Below, piece after piece: positions 8,980 through 16,465 of a DNA stretch of 64,000 nucleotides. Location of the stretch: assembly GCA_031413815.1 (NCBI GenBank), contig JANOFU010000018.1, positions 1 to 64,000 of the forward strand, in the 5' to 3' direction. Each line of letters starts with the position of its first letter. Position 1 is the stretch's first letter. The DNA comes from JAGVSR01 sp031413815. GTDB taxonomy: Bacteria; Pseudomonadota; Alphaproteobacteria; Rhizobiales; Hyphomicrobiaceae. Made by a program: the position numbers and the translations under genes. Under the pieces are notes generated by a model, which saw only the letters and a list, made by a program, of their open reading frames with translations, was not told the DNA's origin and ran no database searches.

Positions 8980-9647
8980 CTGTTCCCGGACCAACGAACC
9001 GGCTGATTGACGGTCCCAACGCGTTCCAGGATGCCTTTGGCGTTTCACGTGAAACCATAGAGAAACTAGAGACTTACGCGGCCTTGCTGAAGCAGTGGCA
9101 AAAGGCCGTGCAGTTGGTGGCTCCTAGTACGCTCGATGGTGTTTGGCAACGGCATTTGGCGGATTCGGCCCAGCTCCTCGCTCTTGCGCCTGCGGGCTGG
9201 AAAACCTGGCTGGATTTGGGGTCCGGGGCCGGGTTTCCGGGCCTTGTCATCGCAGTACTGATGGCTTCAGAACCTGACAAACGCGTTACTCTGGTCGAAA
9301 GCGATACCCGTAAAGCCGCATTCCTCGGTGAGGTCGCCCGCAAAACTGGTGTGACTGTGGACATCGTGCCTGGCCGAATCGAATCGTCTTCGACTCACGC
9401 TAGGGTTGGTCAGGTCGATATTATTTCTGCGCGTGCGCTGGCACCGTTGGATCGTCTTTTGAGTTTAACGTCCGGCTTTTGGACGCCAGCGACGGTTGGA
9501 TTGTTTCTGAAGGGCCGGGCCGCGCAGTCAGAGGTCGCAACGGCTCAAGCCTACTGGCGTTTCGAGTTCACACTCGAACCCAGCAAGATTGAGCCGGATA
9601 GCCGTGTGGTGTGCGTTCGGAATTTAGTAGCCATTACGGAGGGTTAG
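8976..9647 (+). CDS. rsmG: 16S rRNA (guanine-527-N7)-methyltransferase RsmG (GidB)
   Basis: SAM-dependent methyltransferase acting on G527 of 16S rRNA. It has 223 residues. Motif I reads LDLGSGAGFPG near residue 77, and the acidic SAM-contact motif is VTLVESD. The peptide VSRETIEKL at residues 23-31 is encoded by DNA containing a parS site, as is common in alphaproteobacterial rsmG genes. The start overlaps the mnmG stop by 4 nt, and parA follows 4 nt after its stop. Confidence 0.97.
   Translation: MTVPGPTNRLIDGPNAFQDAFGVSRETIEKLETYAALLKQWQKAVQLVAPSTLDGVWQRHLADSAQLLALAPAGWKTWLDLGSGAGFPGLVIAVLMASEPDKRVTLVESDTRKAAFLGEVARKTGVTVDIVPGRIESSSTHARVGQVDIISARALAPLDRLLSLTSGFWTPATVGLFLKGRAAQSEVATAQAYWRFEFTLEPSKIEPDSRVVCVRNLVAITEG
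9041..9056. promoter_or_regulatory. parS: parS centromere site 2 (inside rsmG)
   Basis: CGTTTCACGTGAAACC inside rsmG encodes the conserved VSRET residues. It is 14/16 to the consensus TGTTTCACGTGAAACA, with a perfect inner 14-bp palindrome. It is the second site within 2 kb, upstream of parA. Confidence 0.92.
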
Positions 9648-9651
9648 CCCC

Positions 9652-10485
9652 GTGCACGGCGTTGGAACTGCATATAGCGGGTTGCGCGTTCTTGGCATCG
9701 CCAACCAAAAGGGTGGCGTCGGCAAAACGACGACGGCCATCAATCTTGGGACGGCACTCGCCGCCGTCGGCGAAAAGGTCCTGGTGATCGATCTCGATCC
9801 TCAGGGCAACGCGTCGACGGGGCTCGGCATCGGACCGGAAGCGCGAGCGCTCACGTCCTACGATGTGTTGGCAGGAGGCACGACGCTTTTGGGTGCTGCT
9901 GTCGCTACAGCCGTTCCCGGCCTCTACGTCGTGCCCGCGAACGCGGATCTCGTCGGTCTCGAAACCGATCTGATGAACGACCCAACGCGGCCGTTCAAGT
10001 TGCGCGATGCGGTCGGTGCCTTGGTTGGCGCCATGCGTGCCAAACCCGGCGAGCAACCGTTCAGCTACATTTTGATTGACTGTCCGCCGTCGCTCAACCT
10101 TCTGACACTCAACGCGCTGTCGGCAGCCAACGCGGTGATCGTACCCGTGCAGTGCGAATTCTTCGCGCTGGAAGGGATTTCGCAGTTGAAGGACTCGATT
10201 GAACAGATCCGCGCGACGCTCAATCCCACTCTCGAAATTCAAGGCGTGGTGCTGACGATGCACGATGCAAGAACGTCTCTGTCGAGAGAAGTTGCAGAGA
10301 ACGTGCGCGCATTTTTCGGTCCCAAAGTCTACGAGTCCGTTATTCCGCGCAACACGCGCGTCGCCGAAGCCCCGTCGCACGGCAAGCCGATCCTGCTCTA
10401 CGACTACGATTGCGCCGGCAGCCAGGCCTATATTCGTTTGGCGACAGAAATCATCGAGCGGGAACGGCAAACGAAAGCAGCGTAA
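9652..10485 (+). CDS. parA: Chromosome partitioning ATPase ParA (Soj)
   Basis: Walker-type ATPase that moves ParB-parS complexes during origin segregation. It has 277 residues. The deviant Walker A motif KGGVGKTTT occurs near residues 19-27, the DLDPQGNASTGLG motif follows, and Walker B is ILIDCPPSLNLLT. It starts at GTG (9652) after GGAGGG in the end of rsmG, only 4 nt from the rsmG stop, so it is probably cotranscribed with rsmG. parB follows 61 nt downstream. Confidence 0.97.
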   Translation: MHGVGTAYSGLRVLGIANQKGGVGKTTTAINLGTALAAVGEKVLVIDLDPQGNASTGLGIGPEARALTSYDVLAGGTTLLGAAVATAVPGLYVVPANADLVGLETDLMNDPTRPFKLRDAVGALVGAMRAKPGEQPFSYILIDCPPSLNLLTLNALSAANAVIVPVQCEFFALEGISQLKDSIEQIRATLNPTLEIQGVVLTMHDARTSLSREVAENVRAFFGPKVYESVIPRNTRVAEAPSHGKPILLYDYDCAGSQAYIRLATEIIERERQTKAA

Positions 10486-10546
10486 TCGCCGGCAGAACAA
10501 GACCGAATGACCACAAGAAGCGGACAGCGAAGAGGCCTGCGATCAC

Positions 10547-11425
10547 ATGAATGCGCCACTGCAGAAGAGCCGCTTAGGCCGGGGTTTGGCATCACTGATT
10601 GGTGAGGCACCGCAGGCCTCACCTCGTTTGCCCGCGGAAGGTGAGCAGAGGCTGGTTGGTACCGATCAGCTCCGCGGTGGCCGTTTCAATCCTCGCAAGG
10701 ACTTCCGTGAAGACGATCTTGCAGAACTGGCCGAGTCGATCCGCGCGAAAGGTCTCGTGCAGCCGATTATCGTGCGTGCCGATCCCGGCAATGCAAGTGG
10801 ATTTGAAATCGTCGCGGGCGAACGGCGTTGGCGCGCGGCGCAAAAGGCGGGCCTCCATAATGTTCCTGTCATCGTTCGCGATTTGACCGACAAAGAGGTT
10901 CTCGAACTCGCCATTATCGAGAACGTGCAGCGCGCAGATCTCAACGCGATTGAAGAAGCGACGGGATATCGGGACTTAATCGAACGCTTCGAGTACAGCC
11001 AAGAGCAGGTGTCCGAAATTATCGGCAAGAGCCGCAGCCACGTCGCCAACACAATGCGGTTGTTGAAATTGCCGGCTGACGTGCAGGTGATGGTGCAGTC
11101 TGGCGCGCTCACCGCTGGCCACGCGCGAGCCCTTGTCGGCCGCCTGGACGCGGAAGTTCTGGCCCGCAGGATCGTCGAACAGCAGCTGAATGTGCGCGAG
11201 GTCGAGGCTCTCGTTCAGGCTGGCCCCATCGGCGAGGAAGGGTCAACGCCTAAGCGCGTGCGCGAGAAAGACCCTGATACCAAGGCATTCGAGAAAGAAC
11301 TGACGGACGTCCTGGGTCTTAAAGTTGAAATTAAGCGCGGTTCTGGCGAAAGCGGGCACCTGATCATAAAGTATGGCAACTTCGACCAGCTCGACTACAT
11401 CCGCTTGCGGTTGGCGGGCGGCTAA
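10547..11425 (+). CDS. parB: Chromosome partitioning protein ParB (Spo0J)
   Basis: CTP-dependent clamp that loads at parS and recruits ParA. It has 292 residues. The N terminus KSRLGRGLASLIGE is the ParA-interacting region. The ParB/CTPase domain (about 40-130) has NPRK, the GERRWRAA motif and ENVQRADLN. The helix-turn-helix that reads parS (about 140-200) includes SEIIGKSRSHVANTMRLLKLP, and a C-terminal dimerisation domain ends the protein. Two target sites are at 7051 and 9041. Confidence 0.97.
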   Translation: MNAPLQKSRLGRGLASLIGEAPQASPRLPAEGEQRLVGTDQLRGGRFNPRKDFREDDLAELAESIRAKGLVQPIIVRADPGNASGFEIVAGERRWRAAQKAGLHNVPVIVRDLTDKEVLELAIIENVQRADLNAIEEATGYRDLIERFEYSQEQVSEIIGKSRSHVANTMRLLKLPADVQVMVQSGALTAGHARALVGRLDAEVLARRIVEQQLNVREVEALVQAGPIGEEGSTPKRVREKDPDTKAFEKELTDVLGLKVEIKRGSGESGHLIIKYGNFDQLDYIRLRLAGG

Positions 11426-11544
11426 CTGGTGCGTTGCTGTTAACATTTCCTATCGCCTCGGCAAAGGCTTGACGGGCCCGCCAGCGCTTGCTGCATAGGC
11501 GGCTAGTGCGCATACGCGCGTTTTTTCTGACTCTGGGTTTTCTG

Positions 11545-11868
11545 ATGAGCAAAGATGTCCTCGCCGAGCTCGCCGCATTAATCCGCGCGCGGCGGGCTGA
11601 AAGCGCTGAGAAATCCTATACGCGGCAACTCCTTGATGCTGGGCCGGAGCAGTGCGCTAAAAAGCTGGGCGAGGAGGCTATTGAAGCGGTCATCGCTGGG
11701 GTGTCCGGCAGCGATAACGCTCTCAAGGCTGAGGCGGCCGACGTACTGTACCACCTGATAGTCTTGCTGGAAGCGCGCAATGTATCATGGGACGACGTTT
11801 TGAGTGAGCTCTCTGCGCGCATGGGTGTTTCGGGTCATACAGAGAAGGCAGCCCGGACTGGGAAGTGA
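11545..11868 (+). CDS. hisE: Phosphoribosyl-ATP pyrophosphatase HisE
   Basis: Second step of histidine synthesis: hydrolysis of phosphoribosyl-ATP to phosphoribosyl-AMP. It has 107 residues, all MazG-like helical. The metal-binding acidic motif is KKLGEEAIEAVIA with a second acidic helix EAADVLYHLIVLLE. The ATG at 11545 is chosen because MSKDVLAELAALI is the conserved N terminus; earlier codons add an unconserved tail. It precedes coaA by 6 nt. hisE-coaA is the end of the usual alphaproteobacterial his cluster, but the other his genes are not next to it here. Confidence 0.95.
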   Translation: MSKDVLAELAALIRARRAESAEKSYTRQLLDAGPEQCAKKLGEEAIEAVIAGVSGSDNALKAEAADVLYHLIVLLEARNVSWDDVLSELSARMGVSGHTEKAARTGK

Positions 11869-11874
11869 GCAGGA

Positions 11875-12885
11875 ATGGGTAAGAAGCCAGCCACAGTGAA
11901 GGCCGTGCCGCGCAAGCGCAGTGCGCCCATGGTCGAGCGCAACACAGATCTGGCGTTCTCGCCCTATCGCGTGTTCAGCCGTACTGATTGGGCGCGCCTG
12001 CGCGCCGATACACCGATGACGCTGCTACCCCACGAGCTCGAGCAGTTGTCGGGTCTCATTGAAGAACTGTCCGTGCAGGAGGTCGAAGAGATCTACTTGC
12101 CGATGTCACGCTTGCTCAATCTTTATGTCGCCGCAGCCCAGAAGCTTCACGCCGTCTCATCAACCTTCCTCAATCGCACCGATAACAAGGTGCCGTTTAT
12201 CATTGGCGTCGCCGGGTCGGTTGCGGTCGGTAAGAGCACCACGGCGCGTGTGCTGAAGGCGCTCCTGGCGCGCTGGCCGGATCATCCCAGTGTCGATCTC
12301 ATTACGACAGATGGGTTTCTGCTGCCGAATGACGAGCTGAAATCCCGCGGATTGATGAATCGAAAGGGGTTTCCGGAGAGCTTCGATAACACGCTGCTGC
12401 TGAATTTCCTTGCTGACGTAAAGTCGGGAAAAGATGTAGTAGAGGCGCCCGTTTATTCGCATTTCCATTACGATATTCTGCCAGGCCAGAAAACGATTAT
12501 CGAGCGCCCTGATATCTTGATCGTCGAAGGTTTGAACGTGTTGCAGCCCGCCCGGTTGCCGCGTGACGGAGAAGGCATTCCGTTCGTCTCAGATTTTTTC
12601 GATTTCTCTATCTATATCGATGCTGAACCGTCCGTCATCGAGGAATGGTATATCGAGCGGTTCATGCGGCTGAGAAGCACGGCGTTCCGCGATCCCGGCG
12701 CGTATTTCCATCGCTACGCCAAACTTCCGCATGACGCTGCTGAAACGCGCGCACTAGAGATTTGGAACAGCATCAACCTGAAAAACTTGCGGGAAAATAT
12801 CCTGCCCACGCGGCAGCGCGCGCGTTTGATCCTCAGCAAGACAGCCAATCACAGCGTGGGCTCAGTTGCTCTGCGCAAGCTGTGA
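11875..12885 (+). CDS. coaA: Type I pantothenate kinase CoaA
   Basis: Phosphorylates pantothenate, the first committed step of coenzyme A synthesis. It has 336 residues, slightly longer than E. coli CoaA because of a basic N-terminal extension of about 20 residues. The P-loop GVAGSVAVGKST is at 111-122, followed by LITTDGFLLPN, the PESFD region and EGLNVLQ. The protein clearly belongs to the PRK/uridine kinase fold. An SD-like GCAGGA lies just before the ATG, and the gene probably forms an operon with hisE. Confidence 0.96.
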   Translation: MGKKPATVKAVPRKRSAPMVERNTDLAFSPYRVFSRTDWARLRADTPMTLLPHELEQLSGLIEELSVQEVEEIYLPMSRLLNLYVAAAQKLHAVSSTFLNRTDNKVPFIIGVAGSVAVGKSTTARVLKALLARWPDHPSVDLITTDGFLLPNDELKSRGLMNRKGFPESFDNTLLLNFLADVKSGKDVVEAPVYSHFHYDILPGQKTIIERPDILIVEGLNVLQPARLPRDGEGIPFVSDFFDFSIYIDAEPSVIEEWYIERFMRLRSTAFRDPGAYFHRYAKLPHDAAETRALEIWNSINLKNLRENILPTRQRARLILSKTANHSVGSVALRKL

Positions 12886-12903
12886 GGCTGTGCGCGAAAA
12901 GGA

Positions 12904-12932
12904 CAAAAAAAGGGCCGCTGGGGGGCGGCCTG
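12904..12932. terminator. Hairpin terminator between coaA and the minus-strand gene at 12966
   Basis: The stem GGCCGC (12913-12918) pairs with GCGGCC (12925-12930). The A-run at 12905-12911 becomes a T-run on the minus strand, so it fits best as the terminator of the minus-strand gene ending at 12966. It may also slow transcription leaving coaA. Confidence 0.75.
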
Positions 12933-12965
12933 TAGAGTCTCGCATGTGAGGCTGACAGTGACGTG

Positions 12966-13532
12966 CTAATGGCGTGGCCAAGGGAAAAATGGACGCTCCC
13001 AAGGGAAAGAATTGGCCGATTGGCCGAGTGCCATTTGATTATGGTACGCACGTAAGACGACTGAGTGTTCGAACGCAAAAATGACTGCAGAAAGTTGCAA
13101 TTCCAGAGCGGCTGATGCCGATTGAACGGCAGCCGAATACATCGACAGCATGAAATCTGTCGGGTGAGCAGGTTGCGGCGCCTCATTGTAGGGAACAGGC
13201 GGCTCCATCGCCATCGCCATTGGCAACGTGGCTTTCTTGGTGCGAGCCCACGAGCCGCCCCTCGGTTTGGAGGTCTTCTTAGGGTCCTTTTTGGCGCTGA
13301 GTGCCACGGCTTGCTGGCGGGTCGCGGCCGGTGCGGCGGTTTGCTGCCGCGCTGTGTATTTGTCCCGCAAACGCCGGATGGCCGACGGATCGTCGATCCC
13401 GATCGCCTTGATTGCGGTCGTAGGGCGCATATCCGGATTCGCATTGAGCAATTTGGTTACAGCTTCAAGTCTGGACTTGTCGTCCACGCCTGAGCCTTTC
13501 GGCCGGCCGCGGACGTTCAATTTACGAGTCAT
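12966..13532 (-). CDS. Small protein with probable N-terminal DNA-binding region, function unknown
   Basis: A 188-residue protein not assigned to a named family. The basic N terminus (RKLNVRGRPKGSG) has an AT-hook-like RGRPKG. A helical stretch follows (SRLEAVTKLLNANPDMRPTTAIKAIGIDDPSAIRRLRDKY, about 17-56) that resembles a helix-turn-helix. The middle is Ala/Lys-rich, and the C terminus is helical with a hydrophobic stretch (MYSAAVQSASAALELQLSAVIFAF), somewhat like phasin-type proteins. A role as a regulator of storage-granule or nucleoid function is a guess. The ATG at 13532 is preferred to a GTG at 13553. Confidence 0.6.
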   Translation of the reverse strand: MTRKLNVRGRPKGSGVDDKSRLEAVTKLLNANPDMRPTTAIKAIGIDDPSAIRRLRDKYTARQQTAAPAATRQQAVALSAKKDPKKTSKPRGGSWARTKKATLPMAMAMEPPVPYNEAPQPAHPTDFMLSMYSAAVQSASAALELQLSAVIFAFEHSVVLRAYHNQMALGQSANSFPWERPFFPWPRH

Positions 13533-13762
13533 ACTGTCATGCCTCTTCGACACGATTCGGTTGACTTTTAGAATGGCGGATCCGGTGGATTAAGCCAGGG
13601 AGAATAATTGGCAACGTATTAAAAAGGTAAAGGAACGTCCTGTTTCTGTTGCGAAATTACATCCCATGGGACAACCAACCTGGAACAAAGGATGTCAATT
13701 AACATACAACACGGATTCAGTTGCAATACTCCTGAATTTAAAAAGTCAGGTAATGGCGTCAA

Positions 13763-14758
13763 TCAAATCAATCCGCGTTTTTGGGCTAATTCATTCAGAT
13801 TCGTTTCTGGCCGGGCGCCGACATGGCTGATAATCTCAGCTGCGGCCAGGCTTCCAAGACGGCCGCATGTGGCGAGATCCCGGCCGCTGGTCAGTCCATA
13901 AAGAAAGCCCGCCGCATAGAGATCGCCAGCCCCCGTTGTGTCAATAATTGCGGCGACAGGCTCGACCGGTATGACATGAAATTGGTCCTTGGAGACGATA
14001 ATGGATCCCTTGGCACTACGGGTCAACACGGCAAGGGGCACGTCGGCAGCGGCCCGGCGCGCGGCTTCATCAAAGTCGTTCGTTTCGTAAAGTGACGTGA
14101 TTTCGCTCTCATTGGCGAACAAAATGCCAATTCCGGACTGGATGAGTTCGTGAAACTCTGCCCGGTGGCGGTCGACACAGAAAGAATCTGAAAGGGTGAG
14201 GGCTGCTTTGCGGTCAGCGCGCGATGCGATGGCAATGGCTTGACGGAACGCGGCCTTAGCTTCTGGGCGGTCGAATAAATAGCCCTCAAGATAGACAACG
14301 CCAGCAGCTTCAATCACGGCTGGGTCGACTTCGCCCTGATCAAGGTCTGTGCTGATCCCGAGGTAGGTATTCATGGTGCGTTCGCCGTCGGGCGTCACAA
14401 GAATGAGCGAGCGTGACGTTGGCTCCTGGCCGGAGACAGCTTTGGTATCGAACGCAACGTTGGCCGCAGCGATGTCGTGTTTGAAGATGCGGCCAAACTC
14501 GTCGTCTGCAACTTTGCCGATAAAGGCCGCTTGCCCGCCGAATGACGCCAAGCCAACCATCGTGTTGGCCGCCGAGCCACCGGAGATCTCAATGGCCGGG
14601 CCCATGGCGCTGTACAGCGTCGACATCCTGCCCGCATCGACCAACCGCATATGGCCTTTGGCCGCGCCGTGGTGCGCCAGAAACGCATCGTCGCAGCGGC
14701 CAATAATATCGACGATGGCGTTGCCAATAGCGACAACATCGTAACGTGCAGCGGTCAT
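13763..14758 (-). CDS. Adenosine kinase-like PfkB-family sugar kinase
   Basis: A ribokinase/PfkB-fold kinase of 331 residues, closest in pattern to bacterial adenosine kinases. The N terminus is YDVVAIGNAIVDII. The substrate region has ISGGSAANTMVGLASFGG. The C-terminal signature DTTGAGDLYAAGFLYGL holds the catalytic aspartate and anion hole. It would phosphorylate adenosine to AMP for purine salvage; the exact substrate is inferred from the family. It stands between the small minus-strand gene and holA, with its own gap on each side. Confidence 0.85.
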   Translation of the reverse strand: MTAARYDVVAIGNAIVDIIGRCDDAFLAHHGAAKGHMRLVDAGRMSTLYSAMGPAIEISGGSAANTMVGLASFGGQAAFIGKVADDEFGRIFKHDIAAANVAFDTKAVSGQEPTSRSLILVTPDGERTMNTYLGISTDLDQGEVDPAVIEAAGVVYLEGYLFDRPEAKAAFRQAIAIASRADRKAALTLSDSFCVDRHRAEFHELIQSGIGILFANESEITSLYETNDFDEAARRAAADVPLAVLTRSAKGSIIVSKDQFHVIPVEPVAAIIDTTGAGDLYAAGFLYGLTSGRDLATCGRLGSLAAAEIISHVGARPETNLNELAQKRGLI

Positions 14759-14832
14759 AGGGTCTCTCCGGTGGTGCGGGCCGGACTATAGGCTGGGCCG
14801 GTTGCACGGCAACAGGTGGCGCGTGGGCAAGA

Positions 14833-15879
14833 TCAGCGCAGCCCGTTGTTTTTGGCGCTCTCGCGGGCCAGGCGGGCGAGCGTCAGCACAAGCCGCTCGG
14901 CTAAGACATCCTCGAGGATCGATGTTTGCCTCGCCGACTTGGCGGTGGTGGCTGTCACATCCAGAGCCTTGGTCAGGCTTGCCGTCTGCCAGGTCCTGCA
15001 CTGGGCCGCGACCGCGTCCTTCTGCTTGAAATGCAGCGGCGGCCGCAGGTGTTGTATCGCGGTGTCGATCGACTGACCACGGTCGGCAGAGGTACGCACG
15101 CGATGCAGGCGCTGGAAGTGCCGCTGAACCGCGCCAATGATCACCTGAGCGTTTTCGCCTGCTTCAAGGGCACGGGAAAGCTCTTGTGCGGCGCGGTCCG
15201 AGTGTCCGGAGGCAGCGGCGTGGATAACGCGATCAATGGCCATTTCAGATGCGTCGCCGACGATCGCCTCGACGTCGTCTTCATCGATCTCGGCTTTTCC
15301 GGACGCATATAGCGCGAGCTTTTCGATTTCGCCGCGCGACAGGGCGCGGTCAGCGCCGAGGCGCGAAATCAGCATCTGTCGTGCGGCAGATGTTATTTTC
15401 AGTCCCGCTGCCCCAAGAACATCGCGGACGAGGGTGTCTAGATCCTGGGTATCGTCGCCAAAACAGGCAATCGCCGCGGCTTTAGTGGACTTCTCGAAGA
15501 GGGCGCGGAGACTATCGTCGGGCTTGAGATTGCCAGCTTCAACGATAAGCACGCCGGCAAGGCTGCTGTCTTCGACGAGCGGCTTTAGGCCGATCGTGTT
15601 GATCCGGCGTCCTGATGCAGCACGCACGATTTTACGGCCGCCGAACATCGGGATGGTTAGCAGCTCGACAGCCAGTCGATCGGGGTCTTCGTCGAGATCT
15701 TCATCGGTGAACCGGACGATTTCCCCGGGCAGGGTGTCGCGCGCAGCGAACAGCTGGGCTAGGGCCGCGCCACGTTCGCTGACCAACCCTGCATCCGAAC
15801 CGTAGAGTAGAAATGCGGATAGCCGGGTGTCTGGAGACTTGATGAAAGCAGCGGCTTGATGGGCCTTGATGGCGGCCAT
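14833..15879 (-). CDS. holA: DNA polymerase III delta subunit HolA
   Basis: The wrench subunit of the clamp loader, which opens the beta clamp. It has 348 residues, normal for the family. The N-terminal AAA-like region has FIKSPDTRLSAFLLYGSDAGLVSERG (written in parts: FIKSPDTRL, FLLYGSDAGLV), then the helical lid and collar domains. It is the last gene of the leuS-lptE-holA group, 6 nt after lptE. This order next to parB is widely conserved in alphaproteobacteria, although here four genes separate it from parB. Confidence 0.93.
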   Translation of the reverse strand: MAAIKAHQAAAFIKSPDTRLSAFLLYGSDAGLVSERGAALAQLFAARDTLPGEIVRFTDEDLDEDPDRLAVELLTIPMFGGRKIVRAASGRRINTIGLKPLVEDSSLAGVLIVEAGNLKPDDSLRALFEKSTKAAAIACFGDDTQDLDTLVRDVLGAAGLKITSAARQMLISRLGADRALSRGEIEKLALYASGKAEIDEDDVEAIVGDASEMAIDRVIHAAASGHSDRAAQELSRALEAGENAQVIIGAVQRHFQRLHRVRTSADRGQSIDTAIQHLRPPLHFKQKDAVAAQCRTWQTASLTKALDVTATTAKSARQTSILEDVLAERLVLTLARLARESAKNNGLR

Positions 15880-15885
15880 TGCGGC

Positions 15886-16458
15886 TTACGCGGGGGTCGA
15901 GGCGAGGAATGCCGCAATGCGCGACTTCAGATCTTCGCCGATCGTTTTTGCGGCCCGGTTTTCCGCGTCTTCGCGTGCGCGGACATTAGAGAAAATGGAC
16001 TTGAAGCGCTCGAAGCCGGCGCGGGCGTAGCTCTTGCCTTCGAGGGCGACGGTCTTGTCGGATAGCCGGACAAGCCGGAATGACGCATCGAGATTGTAAA
16101 CGCTGCTGCGGGCGTCACCATCGATTTGAACGAGTGTCGAGGTGACGGACTCGCGAATGGCGACTTCAAGCCGGTAAGCGGACTCGGCTGGCTGGCCACC
16201 GCCGGTGGTTTGATAGATGACCTCGTTGCGCAGTTGCTGTCCGACGCGGCCTGGAATAGTCGCGACATCGACTTGCGCCAATTGCTGCTCAACATCGGCA
16301 CCACCGACTGCGGATGAGCCATACAGCGGCCGGAAGCCGCTCGCGCCGCAGGCCGACAGCAAGGGGGTGATGCAGGCAATGAGAATTGCTGCTCGCAGCA
16401 ACCCGTGTTTGGGGTTGGCGCGCGTTAAGGTCAGTTCGTTGTTCCTGGTATTGGCCAT
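15886..16458 (-). CDS. lptE: LPS-assembly lipoprotein LptE
   Basis: Outer-membrane lipoprotein that plugs LptD and helps insert lipopolysaccharide. It has 190 residues from the ATG at 16458. The signal peptide contains ILIACITPLLSAC with a lipobox LSAC, followed by GFRPLYG, the conserved LptE start of the mature protein. The ATG at 16458 has GAGG about 8 nt upstream; an earlier in-frame ATG at 16479 would overlap leuS. The placement between leuS and holA supports the call. Confidence 0.9.
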   Translation of the reverse strand: MANTRNNELTLTRANPKHGLLRAAILIACITPLLSACGASGFRPLYGSSAVGGADVEQQLAQVDVATIPGRVGQQLRNEVIYQTTGGGQPAESAYRLEVAIRESVTSTLVQIDGDARSSVYNLDASFRLVRLSDKTVALEGKSYARAGFERFKSIFSNVRAREDAENRAAKTIGEDLKSRIAAFLASTPA

Positions 16459-16465
16459 ACGCGCC

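Noticed and set aside
9634..10500. Large minus-strand open frame over parA
   Set aside because: Antisense to the well-conserved ParA protein and without recognisable motifs.
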